A stretch of 64,000 bases of DNA, taken from assembly GCA_037577475.1 (NCBI GenBank), contig CM075204.1, forward strand, positions 6,318,855 to 6,382,854, given 5' to 3'. The notes beneath the pieces are model-generated. The model ran no database searches. It saw only the letters and a list, made by a program, of their open reading frames with translations, and was not told where the DNA came from. Of the stretch, positions 37,002 to 49,379 are shown piece by piece (position 1 is the stretch's first letter; every line of letters starts with the position of its first letter). The DNA comes from Chaunax sp. Z400. Taxonomy: Eukaryota > Chordata > Actinopteri > Lophiiformes > Chaunacidae. Made by a program: the position numbers and the translations under genes.

Positions 37002-37999
37002 AGGATGGTGGGGCATTTGTTTCCATCTGGTAGAGTTTTATATTTGCCCCTGTGATTTATTTCTCTCAGTTTACAGTTGGCCGTCAAACAAGTCTGGTGA
37101 AAAACTGCTCACGTAGCAGAATTTCTAAGGAGACACAGATAGTGTTTATTTGTTGAAAATTTATGAGTACCTTGTTTTGTCGGTGTCTTTGTCTTGTTGC
37201 CTTGCTGTCTGTTTTCCCCCCAGGCTCACATGCACATACATGCATACAGTAAATCTGTTTCCATTTTGTATTTTTCATGTTTGCATTTTAGGAGTTTATG
37301 ATAATCTCCACAGCAGCTTTCCTTTAAACACCACTGTAGTGGTTCTGCACGATTTCTTTACGTTTAATAGCTGATGAAGGTAGACAAGATTCGACTGTTT
37401 AATGAAAAGTATGGAGTAGAAAATAAATATTTAATGCCTGTGTATGTTTTAGAGCTCAGTGGTTAAAGATATGTACCACTGCATTCATTTTTCCTGCACA
37501 CTGTGCATGTTTCCTCACAACATGCAGTCTCAGGTCAGGCCAGTTTTCATCCATCACTTGTCAAAGTCAGAAACAACAAGCTAAACAAGTCTCCAGGTAG
37601 ATGCTGTGGTTGTGTAGCAGCTTTCCTGACAAACCAGCACAGTTGTCTTTAAGGCTGCAGGGAAAATGTGTGTTGTCTGATAAATATGTGGGATTTTGTG
37701 AGGCCATAATATAAGTTTTATACATGCTGTAAGCAAATGAACAGTTGGTGTAAGTTAGCACAAAGTCATTATTCCTAAAGCTGCACTTCTAATAATGTTA
37801 TATAAGAAAAAAGGAGAAAATGTCAGTGTGTGAAAATCATGCAGGTCCATATGTAAGGGGGCGGGGTCTATCCACGACTCTTCAAAATTTCACACATGCT
37901 TTGTGTGCATCTCATAATTGGTATCTTTAGTTTGTTTGTTTTTTAAATTTTTAGGCACATTTGACCTTTTCATAATCATTTGATATAGACAACACTGCA

Positions 38000-38710
38000 C
38001 AGCCGTGACAAATGCACCAGGATTGGATGAAATTGTTTGCGATCAGGACGCTGCAGCTTCTGCAGCAGGGACTGTTCAGTTCACTCTTCCTGCTTCCCTA
38101 CTTTACTATTTTGCCCTATTAGCTCCTGTCTGTCTTCAGTGTCTTGTTGTGTCTCTCTGTCCTTGTCTCTTGTTTTACGTTGTCATTCATGTCTTTACCT
38201 TTCCTACATTTTCCCTCCACTGATTGTCTGTCTGCACCCTGATGAAGTTCACCTGTGTCTCATTATCTCCTCCTTCCTTTAGGATATAAATCTGTGTGTT
38301 TCTGTCTTTTGCTGCCAGTTTGTCGCTGATTTTTTAATCACATGTTCCACTTTTTCTTCACGTTTTCCCTCATTCAAGTTGATCTCTAATGATTTTCTGT
38401 AGGTTGTCTTTGCCCACTGATTGTGGATTGCCTGAGTAACAAACCGGTTTCTACCTGATTCTGGACTCTGCCTCTGCCTTTCTTATTGGATTGCATGTTT
38501 GGATTATTTACTGCCTGTGTTCCAAACCTGTTGCCTGTTTTTTGACTCTCTTTCTGTCCTCCATTGTTTACCTGTATGGACTGCTGTCCACCATTGCTTG
38601 CTTGCTTTTCTTGCATTTAAATGTCTGATTTGCACTTTTACTGCCTCTTGTGTCTGAACATACATCTTCCTCTTGAAGTCACACTGACGTTCCTCAGAAT
38701 TAACAAACAT
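38000..38710 (+). mobile_element. Possible degenerate LTR-like repeat
   Basis: The style is that of teleost LTRs: pyrimidine-rich, CACCTGTGTCTCATTATCTC then CCTTTAGGATATAAATCTGT (a TATA-like block), and a 3' half of CTGGACTCTGCCTCTGCC-type phrases. The block CTCCTCC..CACCTGTGT..ATATAAAT parallels the solo LTR at 60,094 (CTCCTCCTCCCTGTGTCACC near 60,500). I find no clean TG..CA ends or target duplication, so the limits are approximate. Confidence 0.3.
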
Positions 38711-40049
38711 TAAAAGAGGTTAGTCTTCCACAGAGCAGTCGTTCTAATGTGAAACACATTGACGATGCTTCATTAGACACTCAGGATATGTGCAGGTATG
38801 TAATACATTTGTTTAGAGCTGCAGGAAGACAACCCCACCCTACAAAATAAAAAGAGGAATAAAACATTCCTATTTGGGATGGGGGTTTTCTTTTCACCTT
38901 GGTTTATCCGGGGACGATTGCATGAACGCTTCTTTAGATGCCAAACTCTGACAAAAAAATCTAAATCATCTTTTGATTGTGCAGTGGCGTGTGGATACAT
39001 GTGCCTTTGTGGAGATGCAGCCCCCTCATTTATGGGGTGTCTGCTTGACAACTAAACACAAGCCCCTCTGTCAAATAAATGGGAGCTGAGTTCGGGAGAG
39101 GGGGCGGCCCCGGCCCAAACTGCAGAGATGGGCACTCTCTGACAGCTGCTCTCATCTTGTTATTATTCCTCCTTCACACTCAACAATTTTTTTTTTTTGC
39201 TTCCTTAAGTATTCCTGTCTCTGCTTCCTCTCCCTCCTTCTATAGCCCCATTCTCTTTCTGTCACCGGGCCGTGATTGGCTGTTATGACAGAGCCGTCGC
39301 CAGGCTGTCAGCCTCTTCTAAAGCTCAGTTTAATTACTCCTTTTCACTAACATGACATCTTCAAGCACAGATGCATGCAAACTTCCACACACACAAGGGA
39401 AAGTCACTCACAAACACACATGCTGGCACACAAACTGATGTGCTCAGCTGCACGCCGCGCCATCCTGGCAGTAATAAAAAAATTTTAAAAAGCCACGGTG
39501 ATTGAACCCTTCGTCAGCCGCTACCTGACAAAGCAGACCCCCAGATGTTTGTCAGTGTTTGCTCTCTGTTTCCTCAGCAGAGCTCTGAAAACACCATGTA
39601 GACTAGTGAAGGGCCGGCTGCTGCTGGGTTTGATGGGCGCAGATCGATGGCGCACCCTGCTGTGCCAGGCTCTGAATAGCCAATTAAAGTCATAGAGACA
39701 GAGGAGAAAATGGGGGGTGATGTGAAGGAGTGGGCGTTTGATTAGAGGATAATGATGAGAGAGGAAGGAAAGAAAGATGGCAGCAGTTGTTGGTGAATCT
39801 TTAACATTCTGCGTGGTAAACTTCTCAGTGACCATCCTTTCTGCTTTCCTCTCCTCGTCATTCCTCCAGATAAAGATTCCCTGACGGTTGCGTTCAGCTA
39901 TGCTTCCTTAAACAGACGACAGCGATGCACTGGGTTGAGACCTTGACTGATGGAGGGAAACTAAGACAGATGTAGAGATTTGCTAGAAATAGAGGGGAAA
40001 ACAATGAGAAAGCCTCGTTGCTAGTGAATGCCAAGCTGTCTGGGATGAA

Positions 40050-40542
40050 TTTCCTTTCCTCCTCAGTTTTCCCTCTCCTCTTTGTCCCTCCCCAATCTGT
40101 CTGCCACCCCTCTTTCCTTCGTTTTCTTTCCCTCACCCCTCCTCAACATCTCCTGTCTCTCCTGGTCCCAATCCATGTCCTGATGTCTCCCTCAATTTTC
40201 TGTTTCCTCCCCTTATGTGCCCTTCATCTTCCCTCTGTCTCCTCTCCTCTCCTGAACTCTCTCACCTATTCTACTTCAATCTCCTTTACACCTCTCGTCC
40301 CCCATCTTTTCCTCTACACCCTCTCTATCATATAATTCATCTTCGTACCACCTCATTTCCTTGCTTTGTTACCCTTCATCCGTCGTTCTTTTTTTCATTT
40401 CTCCTTGTGACTCTGATCACTTCCATCTTCTTTCATTTTCCTGCCTTCTCCTTACCCGATGCTTCCATTTTTCTCCCTCCCTGCGTTCCTCCGACCTTTT
40501 CCTCCTTTAATTTCTAAACGTCCCCCTCTCCTCCTGTGCCAG
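40050..40542 (+). promoter_or_regulatory. mpped1: Extended pyrimidine-rich tract at the exon 3 acceptor
   Basis: About 490 bases of C/T-rich sequence on the sense strand run directly into CTCCTGTGCCAG, the 3' splice site of coding exon 3. Ordinary polypyrimidine tracts are 10-40 bases. It is likely low-complexity sequence that also serves as, or affects, the splicing signal. Confidence 0.6.
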
Positions 40543-40769
40543 GTACCCTGCCCTACGACATCAAGATAGTGATCGCCGGAAACCACGAGTTGACTTTTGA
40601 CCAGGAGTTTATGGCTGACCTGATAAAGCAGGACTTCTACTACTTCCCCTCTGCCTCCAAGCTGAAGCCAGAGAATTATGAAAACGTCCAGTCGCTGCTC
40701 ACCAACTGCATCTACCTGCAGGACTCTGAGGTCACAGTGCGGGGCTTCAGGATCTACGGCTCCCCCTGG
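40543..40769 (+). CDS. mpped1: mpped1 coding exon 3 (residues 121-196), GNHE motif
   Basis: A 227-nt exon. After the last two bases of Gly121 it reads TLPYDIKIVIAGNHELTFDQ, EFMADLIKQDFYYFPSASKL, KPENYENVQSLLTNCIYLQD and SEVTVRGFRIYGSPW, ending exactly at a codon boundary before the donor GTAAGG (phase 0). Asn134 and His135 of GNHE are the third metal-binding motif of the calcineurin-like fold. QDFYYFPS, TNCIYLQD and VRGFRIYGSPW are MPPED1 spellings; MPPED2 has QDYYRFPS, TNSIYLQD and VKGFRIYGAPW. The three exons together give 196 residues of about 326 in human MPPED1. The missing part would include the GHxH-type motif and the C-terminus, and I did not see it before 64,000. No disabling change is visible. 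Confidence 0.97.
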
Positions 40770-40869
40770 TAAGGAACTCCTGCTTTTGTACACACAGAAA
40801 AACAAATGTCACTTTTGTGTGAAATTCATTCTCACCTGTTGGCCTGTTTCAAGATAGTGTCCCTTATGG

Positions 40870-41015
40870 GAGGAATGGTAGCATGGTTAGCCACTGGTGT
40901 TGAATTCAAATGTCTGTCTGGAGTCGTCTTGTTGCTACTTAGATGATTTTTGTAGGTTTTCTTTCCTTTATGTGCAGAAAACATTTACAACAGGTGAACA
41001 ACTGTGAACATAATC
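40870..41015 (+). repeat. Possible degenerate SINE-like fragment
   Basis: GGTAGCATGGTTAGCCACTG followed by TTGTAGGTTTTCTTTCCTTT and ATGTGCAG, then AACAGGTGAACA, resembles a teleost repeat whose consensus carries box-like and 'tgcaggttaggtgaa' phrases. It is highly diverged. Confidence 0.3.
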
Positions 41016-41208
41016 CTTCTAAAGGTCAACACAAATAAGTTGTGTCTTACTCCACTGCATCATTTGACCTGGATCGTTTGATGCATTTGATGAAGTCTGT
41101 TATTATCATCACTCCCCACTCACAAAGAATGGTGCCTCATGTTAGGGAGTGACGATGAGTCTATATGACAAATACTATCTTCAAATAATAATATATTATT
41201 CTATGATA

Positions 41209-41210
<2 letters not shown>

Positions 41211-41260
<50 letters not shown>
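41211..41260. repeat. (TTA)n microsatellite, 50 bp
   Basis: Perfect trinucleotide run of about 17 units, giving a poly-Tyr artefact in one frame. Confidence 0.97.
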
Positions 41261-41262
<2 letters not shown>

Positions 41263-41492
41263 TATCACTTGTGTCCAAATATTTCGGGACAGTTTGATGC
41301 CACAGGGTTCATTGTGTCAACGTTTTGTTTTAAGCATTTCTTATTTCAGTTTTGGGTTTATATTTAGATTTTTTCCTGTGTTAATTTAGTTTTTTATTTC
41401 GTCACATAACTGCATGACAAATCGAATTCTAGAAAAACACTAGAGTGTCAGAAGTAGCAGATTAGCAGAAGAAGAATTCTAGTACAAAACCA

Positions 41493-41610
41493 ATATACTA
41501 GGGCTGGGCAACATGACGTCTGATTAATATCACAATTAGGGTTTACTTTGATGAATTGATTAACAAATTATTTTATATGCTTTTTTACACTGCTCAAATG
41601 ACAGATATGA
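41493..41610 (+). repeat. Possible MITE end (AGGGCTGGGCAA type)
   Basis: CTAGGGCTGGGCAACATGAC followed by GATTAATATCACAATTAGGG resembles the start of a common teleost MITE (agggctgggcaatat..). The opposite end is not recognised. Confidence 0.35.
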
Positions 41611-42094
41611 CATTGTTTTTAGGTTTATGCTCCTCTCACTGTGTCCTCTAGCATTCATCACCACCATTAACCCAAACAATCTCAGATTTCAGATTTTACT
41701 GTTAATTGAATTTCTTACCCTGACGCCACATTTGACATTGGTTTTGTAGCTTTAAGGACAGAACACATTTAGGGGTTGGAAACAAAAAGAAATCTCTATT
41801 CATGTGACGTTTGGGCTTCTTTAGATATTATGACATGTGGATATTATTTTTTTTTTAAACATGGTTTTGGACCTTACTGCACACACTAGACAGTGAAGGA
41901 GACAGATGGAGTTGTGGACTTATTTTCCCCAAAATTTAGCAAAGATAAATCTTCCGTACTATTCTCTTTTAAATTTCATCTTTTTTTTATCTTTGAATTG
42001 TTGAAATGAATTATTTATTGACATTATTTAGTTTTGACTTGCAGTGTGTTCTCTCTGCCTCAACTCCTTGTGGACTGGCTGCTTATTTTCTCTC

Positions 42095-42106
42095 TGTGTG
42101 TGTCTG

Positions 42107-42172
<66 letters not shown>
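42095..42172. repeat. (TG)n microsatellite
   Basis: TG run with a CG and a TA interruption at its start. Confidence 0.95.
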
Positions 42173-42173
<1 letters not shown>

Positions 42174-42851
42174 TTGGGCTGCACCTTAAATCATTTCAGG
42201 TTTAACAACACAACGTGTTTTATACCCAGTAGTCACATCAATGTCAGAAAGGCTACTTAACTCATGCTAACTTTTTTTGCTGCTTGATGCAAAACAAAAA
42301 CAAATAATTGACTGTGAGTTTCATGCAGGCTCTGCATGCACAGAGAGTGTCTCAGAGCCACCAGTGTTGTTTGGTCAGTGGAGGAGAGATACACCAGTTA
42401 TATCCTTGGCATCAGATCAAGTTGTAAAGTCTGCAGCCAGCTGATGGTAAAACATAAGCCTCACCTCTGGAGTCTTTGACTGGGTGAACATCTGTAACTC
42501 CCAGAGTTGCCTTTCTCAGCGAAGCTGCTTTGTTTTTGTTTGTTTATTTGGCCTATTTTCTTTAATTTTTAATTAATTATTATTTGTCAGACATGACTTT
42601 GACTGGCAGCCCTCTTCATTTAAAAGTGTCAGATCTGCTACAAAGAACGTTCTAGAATGATTCATTCTTTCCAAATGGGACTATTCACATCATCTGGTGA
42701 AAATATCTGTATTTCTTCCTTTTGCAATATAAAAGGAAGACATTTTTCCCCAATGCCATTCAGCCCTATTATGAGGGAGAGTAAAAGGTGGTGGTCTATA
42801 ATCTGCTTTGTGTGAGTGTGTAATGTACTGACATGATCCCAAGGGCAATAG

Positions 42852-42852
<1 letters not shown>

Positions 42853-42894
<42 letters not shown>
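42853..42894. repeat. (TG)n microsatellite, 42 bp
   Basis: Perfect TG run. Confidence 0.95.
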
Positions 42895-42895
<1 letters not shown>

Positions 42896-43156
42896 CCCAT
42901 TGCTGGGTAATTGGTTTGCTGTTGTAGCAGGGTTCCCCTGAGTGTGTTGGTCAGGCCACTGAGATGGGCTGAAAGGAAGGGGTAGAGAACTCATGGAGGG
43001 CAGGAGACAAAGGAAAGATGTTGGAGAGGAGGAAGAGGTGGTGATGGATGGAGAGAGAGAGACAGAGGAAGAGACGGATGGAGATTAGGAAGACATGATT
43101 TTATTCATAATCACCGGCTGGCCCTGGCTGATGTAATGGGCACATGAGGTGACAAG

Positions 43157-43290
43157 TGTGTGAGTGTGTGTGTGTGTTTGTAAGAATGTCTCCATCTGAA
43201 TGTGTGTGTGTGTGTGTGTGTTTGTAAGAATGTCTCCATCTGAATGTGTGTGTGTGTGTGTGTTTGTAAGAATGTCTCCGTCTGAATCTG
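43157..43290. repeat. 42-44-bp tandem repeat made of (TG)n plus a unique block, 3 copies
   Basis: TTTGTAAGAATGTCTCC starts at 43,177, 43,221 and 43,263, each copy followed by ATCTGAA or GTCTGAA and a TG run. Spacing of 44 then 42 shows that only the TG part changes length. Confidence 0.92.
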
Positions 43291-43423
43291 TGAATGTGTG
43301 TGTCCGTTTGTAATCTCACTTTCCTGGAATGCCTGACTGTGTGTGTGTTGGTGTGTGTGTGAGCCTCGGGGTGTGTTCCCGCAGCACAGAGGGTCTCCAG
43401 CTGGAGGCTCCGTGTGCCCCCCC

Positions 43424-43660
43424 CCCCCCCTGCTGCACTGTCTGCTCCCCTCTTCCCTTCTTACCTCCTCCTTCTATCCTCCTCTGCCTCCTTCTTTCAT
43501 GCTTCTTTCCTTTCCTTCTCCATTCATCCCCTTCATTCTTTCTGTCACCCATTATATGCTTCCTCCTGCCTCTCCACTCTCTATCTATATACCTATCTCC
43601 TGTGTAACTTCCCCCTCTTTATCCCAGCCACCTTCACTATTTGCTTCACTGTCTGGCAGG
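43424..43660. repeat. C-run and CT-rich low-complexity tract
   Basis: A run of Cs near 43,420-43,430 followed by more than 200 bases of pyrimidine-rich sequence. Open frames are Pro/Ser-rich artefacts. A similar block is at 45,420-45,610. Confidence 0.7.
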
Positions 43661-46314
43661 AGTAGTGGGACGGTGCCTGTTCTGGTCCCTCCGTCACCAT
43701 GGCGATGCCAGGCTGGCACCACTTCATGCCCTGTGGATTATCACCCCGCCCCACCACAGCCACTATCACCTCCACCACCCTAAGGTGCTACCCAACTGTC
43801 TGGACTGTCTGACAGTCTGATTATCTTAACAGTCGTCTGTCTATTAGTAGAACAGGAGGATTTAACTAAGAGAGCAAGAGGCCCAGTAGGTCAGTCCTCC
43901 TCCTCCACTTAAATCTGAGTCTGAGGCCCTAACCCCTAATATTAACAATAATAATAACAACAACAGTGATAATAATGAGAATGTATCCGGACGGCTGTCC
44001 CATAACAGAAAAGCCAACTTGAAGTGAGAAGGATAGACTTCTCAGCAGGTCACCAGTGTAGTCACCGCCGTCGCTCTGATGGCAACATCCAAATGTCTCA
44101 TCCAGCTGAGAAAACTCTGGCTCCCGTCATCAGCAAAGGTAACAGACAGATTGAGTCTCACATCCCTGCTGGGTGGGTGTCCAACATGTGTGTTTGTCTC
44201 GGCACCAGGTGCACCAGCCTCGGAAGCTTGAAAGAAAGTTAGCTGGCTAGCTCATTTTTTCCTCTCGCGTTCCCCACGGTCGAAATGGTCTTTATTTGAA
44301 CTAATGCTATATGTTGTCATTAGATACAGGATTTTAGTCATCAGACGTCTGCATCTTAATTCATCCAAGAAACAAGCAGAGCGAATGTTAGAGGCCTCTT
44401 GGCTGAGCTGATGCACCCACCTGATCAGCACGGACTGAATGCACCATCATGGCATTTTATGGTGTAATTTGGCAGCTATGTGAATAAAACATAAAACTAT
44501 TTTAAAGGTAATAGTAGGAAAATAAAATGTTCACTTTTAAAAATCACGGATTTTTATATGATATTTCTCCTGGATATAGTCAGGGATTGTGTTCAATAGC
44601 ATTTATCAAATCCAGATCCACTTTAAAATCTGTCATAAATAACTAAAACTCACAGAGTTTTTATCTGCCTTTGTTTCTTAAGAAGACAACACGGCGGTTT
44701 TTAGCAGCAGCATAATTAATTAACTTTCTTGGACACTACTAGAAACAAGAAGTTATCTAAAAGAAAAGATTAAAAGTAGATTATTTAGTAAAATGCATTT
44801 CAGTCATGAGAGACAAGTGACTGAATAAAGATAAGTGTTTGTAGCAGCGGATGATGTGTGACGTCCTCACAGACGGATGTGTCTTCTTATTTTAAAATGA
44901 ATTGGCTGACTACAGACTCCGGCTGCAGAGACATTGACCCAACAGATAGTTTCATTTTAGCTGTTATGGATTAACATAAATGAATGTTAGCTGATGGAAT
45001 TTACAGCTCATTTCAAGGTAAAGGTGAAGCACTGAAGCAAAAACCCCCCAAAAACTGCTAATGTAACTGTTTCCAAAATGCAAAATGTGTTAATGTGTGA
45101 GATTAGTGGGCCGTATTAGTGGGTATTAAGCGGGTATCTTTCTGAACTGGATCCAAAATGCATCATGACTACTGGAAACCGACCATTTACATCATATGAA
45201 AGTGTTTAAAGAGAAAATCTGAAGACTTTGAAGGATGAGTGAAAGACTGGAAAAAAGGAAGGAGAATAAAAAAAAGTGAAAAGATGGAGACGTGAAGAAT
45301 GAAAAGAACAAGCAATGATGAAGGAAGAATGGAAAGAATTGGGAGAGGCTGTATGTCCCTCCTCCCAATTGGGTGAGGAGTGAAGGAGGGTGAAGGGATG
45401 ACTCTATCTTTCTATCCATCCTCCTCCCATGCCCTGTGTCTCTTTTAAACATGTCTGTCTCACATCTCTCTCTCTCCATCGTTTTTCCACCACCCATCTC
45501 TTTTTCCTCCTCCATCCCTCTATCCGTGGCTTCACGGGCTGTTTACTCTTTCCTTCTGCCATCCCTCACTCCTACTTCATCCTCTCCTTTCCCCCCTGTC
45601 TCTCCCCTCCACAGAGGTAATCTGATGCTGTGCTTCTCTCCAGTCCATCCCATGCCTGGATCGCTCTCACACATATGCAGACACACACATAAACACAGCA
45701 CACATCTAAACCACTTACCACCTCGGCCTAAATTGGATCCTGCTTGCTCCATTCCCCCCCCAAGTACTCCATATCTGTCACTGCATGAATCGGCGGAGGA
45801 GAGGGATGGCATGAGGGGTGCTGCTCCGCCCCCCCTCCCCCAGACGTTAATGTGAGTTTACAAGTCATTTGTTACAGATGTATGGCACATTCACACTCTG
45901 GGAGTAGGACTGTAGGATGGGTATGAATCATAGAACCACACTGGAGAGGAGAGGAATCGGCTGGATGCTGGATTAATGTGTTTTGTGACACGATCGGCTA
46001 GAGTCAGAGTAAATGTGACTCAGTGGTTACAGTGAGAGTTGATTCACCCATCCAGCCCTACTGCTTCCTGTCTCTGATTGGTTTTTTCTTTGCTTGTAGT
46101 TTAGTTCATTTAGAGGAAAAAATGATGCGTTTTAGTTCTGGTGCTGTACAAGTTTGCACCACAGGGAGTATACATGACGTCGCACAAGCTGATAGGGAAC
46201 TCATTGATTGGATTGTGTAGTACTTGTGTGCTACACATGCAGTATGGCCAGTATCCCACTGTTGTTTTAAAATAAAAGCCAGGAGTTTAAAAATCCTCAC
46301 CAGATTTGAAATTG

Positions 46315-46810
46315 GGTTGCAGTAAGGACCATGGCCATAGTTCTCTGCTGGAAATCGGTGAACTGCTCTCTCCGGGTTGGGGTGAGTTATTCCCTCTAGT
46401 GGAGGAGTTGAAGTATCTTGGGGTCTTGGTCAAGAATGATGGGAAACTGGACCAGTTTAGTGTAGCATCAGCAGTAATGGAGGCATTTTATCAGACCATC
46501 GTGGCAAAGAGTCGGAAGGCAAAGCTCTCGATTTACCAGTCGATTTGTTGTCCAACCCTCACCTATGGTCATGAGCTCTTGGTAGCTTCTTCCGAAGGGT
46601 GGCTGGGCTCAGCCTTAGAGATAGGACGAGGAGCTCAGACATCTGGAGGGAGCTCAGAGTTGAGCTGCTGCTGCTTCGCATCCAAAGGAGCCAGTTGAGG
46701 TGGTTCGAGCATCCTGTTAGGATGCCTCCAGGGCAACTCCCCTTGGAGGTTTTCAAGCCACATCCAACCGGTAGGAGACCATGGATGGATGGATGGATGG
46801 ATGGATGGAT
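46315..46810 (+). pseudogene. Rex3-type (RTE clade) LINE 3'-end remnant with ATGG tail
   Basis: The C-terminal part of a Rex3 reverse transcriptase, out of frame. It reads AGTGGAGGAGTTGAAGTATC and TTGGGGTCTTGGTCAAGAAT, then AGGCAAAGCTCTCGATTTAC, CAACCCTCACCTATGGTCAT and GGCTGGGCTCAGCCTTAGAG, in the usual Rex3 order. The next frame gives SLRDRTRSSDIWREL, LLLRIQRSQLRWFEHPVRMP and PTGRRPWMDG. An internal deletion joins the PTGRR block directly to the terminal ATGG tandem tail (46,781-46,810). Rex3 elements are known to end in GATG-type repeats. It is 5'-truncated, as is usual for LINE insertions. It has stops and frameshifts and cannot be active. Confidence 0.85.
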
Positions 46811-46989
46811 CGATCACACATGGGAAAACAAATTCACAGATATTCTTCTCTATTCTTGCACACACTAAACGATTTTAACATAACGGTGCATCATACACTA
46901 AAGGATATTATTAAGATTATTGTGTCAGAAGGAGTGATGCACCACCTCACATGATCTCACTTGATCTCAGCCGTCTGATACAAAATTAG

Positions 46990-47560
46990 TCGCATTTAAT
47001 GACAAGTCCAGATTTAACTTGCACAGAGCTGATCGTCGTAGGCGTGTGTATCATCGCTGTGGTGAACGCTATCCTGCAGCATACATCCAGGAAGTGGACC
47101 GTTTTGGTGGTGGTGTCATGATGTGGGGAGCCATTGCTAATGGATGGCAGTCAGACCTTGTCCACATCCACGGTACACTGACAGCTATCAGTTACAGAGA
47201 TAAGGTCCTAGGTCCACATGTCATTCCCAGGATACAGCAATCAGGCATCACCTTCATGCATGACGATGTCAGACCACATGTGGCTCATGTCTGTCAGGAG
47301 TAGCCTACCTGGACCAGAACAATGTCGCTGTCCTTCCTTGGCCAGCATATCCACTAGATCTCAACCCAATAGAGCATCTGTGGGATGTTCAGGATCACCA
47401 GAGAGAGCCTGCTCCAGCAACACATGAACAACTTGTCACAGCACTGCAGGAAGAATGGCATGTCCTCCTACAAGTCCAGATTATCAATTCCATGCAAAGG
47501 AGATGTGACGCTGTGACTGTTGTTGTTCTCTGTCTCACCATCCACACTTTTTGACTTGTA
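46990..47560 (+). pseudogene. Tc1/mariner transposase remnant
   Basis: The C-terminal catalytic half of a Tc1-like transposase. The segment begins FNDKSRFNLHRAD (first catalytic Asp, usually followed by Glu, here Lys), then RFGGGVMMWGAIA, FMHDDVRPHVAHVCQE (second Asp) and, after a frame break near 47,300, YLDQNNVAVLPWPAYPLDLN and PIEHLWD (the Glu). So all three DDE-type acidic positions are still recognisable. The N-terminal DNA-binding part is absent, and I see no terminal inverted repeats. The frameshift makes it inactive. It starts about 180 bases after the Rex3 tail. Confidence 0.88.
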
Positions 47561-49379
47561 AACATGAAGGCAAAACCACTAATTTTCACAAAAAATATTT
47601 TTCTGTATGGCTAAAGGGTGAATAAAGATGTGTGAACCATAGTTTGCTTTTGATATTTAATATGAACAGGATGGCATGAAAGCCTACAAAATTATATGTT
47701 TTCTCCGTTGCTCAGTTTTACACACAAAAAAACATTCATTATGTGTGCGGGTGTGGAGAAGGTTTGATTTATTTGCTAAACAAATAAAATCCAGCGAGGA
47801 TGTTTTCCAAAAATAACAACGAACAGCAGCGAAGCAGCACATGAAAAATGTCCTCCAGCGAGGCTACCAAGGCTACCATTTTTATGGGATGTCAACTTCC
47901 TTCTGAAAACAAAACACCTTAATGTCTTTCTCTCCCATAGCCTATAATGCTCATTTTCCTTACGCTGAGAACAAATCATGATGCCAGTGTTGTGAGAGAT
48001 TTCCAGTTGTTCTCAGTGTCACATGCATTGTTTCAGATATCTTTAGGAAGTAAAGAGCACCAACATCTTCTTCATCTGTAACATAGGACATGGATGGCTT
48101 TAAATCCCCATTAAGATGGAGGTTTTTGGCACAAATGTACACCAGAAATGAGAGCACCCCATCACTAGTGAACTATTTTATATGCATAGAATTCAAAGGT
48201 ATTATCTGTCCTTCATTTATTAATTAGGATTGAGCTCCATCTTTCTGTTATTGGACCGACTATTGCTTTTAAAAGATTAACTTTTGAAATTAACTATTCA
48301 CACAGAAATTTTAGAATAGTTTCACCAGCTGGTATCACAGATCGGATGCTCAGTATCTCCGAGCGACTCTCTACTCATAATTTAGCAACTAAGATGCTCG
48401 GCAGCAGAAACCAATCTGGCAACCTCGGCAGATTACATCTGAGTCATTATTAATAATGAGCTGCATGGCCGGGACGTGCAGCTTAGCACATTTATGGATC
48501 TGCTCCTGCACAAACACAGCCATGAGTATGCGCTCCTCGCTCTGTGCATTTTTAAAATTTTTTTATCAGCAGCCAATTAAGAAGAAACTCATGTCTGAGC
48601 CTTTATCACAGTGATTCATTCTTCTTTGAATATAATGTAATTAAAACATGAACAGTGAACACTTGATGTATTTGTTTATCTTTAAGATGCTGGGTAACAC
48701 ATTTATATTCAGGGTCAGGTTAACCTGCTACTGACCGTTGCTGTGGTTTGATTCTTTATTGAGACATAATTCATTTATAAATCAACAGACATTTAACTAC
48801 CAGCAATTTTGATAAACAAGTAATCAGTTAAGTCATTTTTTAGGCACAGATGACTGTTCAGTGGTTCCAGTTTGTCAAATGAATAAATGCGTTTTTCAGT
48901 TGTCAGTGACAGTAAACTTAATATTTAGCATTTTCACTATTTTAATCATTTTGTAAACTAAAAAAGTAAAGTTGCAGTCTTACAGTGCATGATGGAACTG
49001 GAAAGCAGAGGGTGCATCCTCTGCAAATGTCATTAAAACTGGATCAATATCTGAATAGTTTCCAGAAGAGACATATCAGTGACTTTAACATCAAACAAAA
49101 TACTGTTTATTCATGTAAAGCAAAATTATTGACATAGGAAACAGTCAAAAAGCAGAAGTACAGCCTTTAAAATGTAACATATACATTTAAATATTTCTTA
49201 ATATTTTACTTGAAATAGCTAAGAAAATAACTACTAAATATTTGACAACTAATTATGCTTAATTGTTATTTTATTAATTGACACCTGTAGCTCATTCTTT
49301 TTTTGACAAATTCACAAAATGTCAAAATATGTCCTATTTCACATAAAAAATTAAAATTAAAATAATTCTTGGTTTTCAT

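Noticed and set aside
43343..43783. Pro/Ser-rich 146-codon frame (and similar frames at 45,436-45,855 and 56,254-56,670)
   Set aside because: They lie in pyrimidine-rich low-complexity sequence, where Ser, Pro, Leu and Phe codons dominate by composition.
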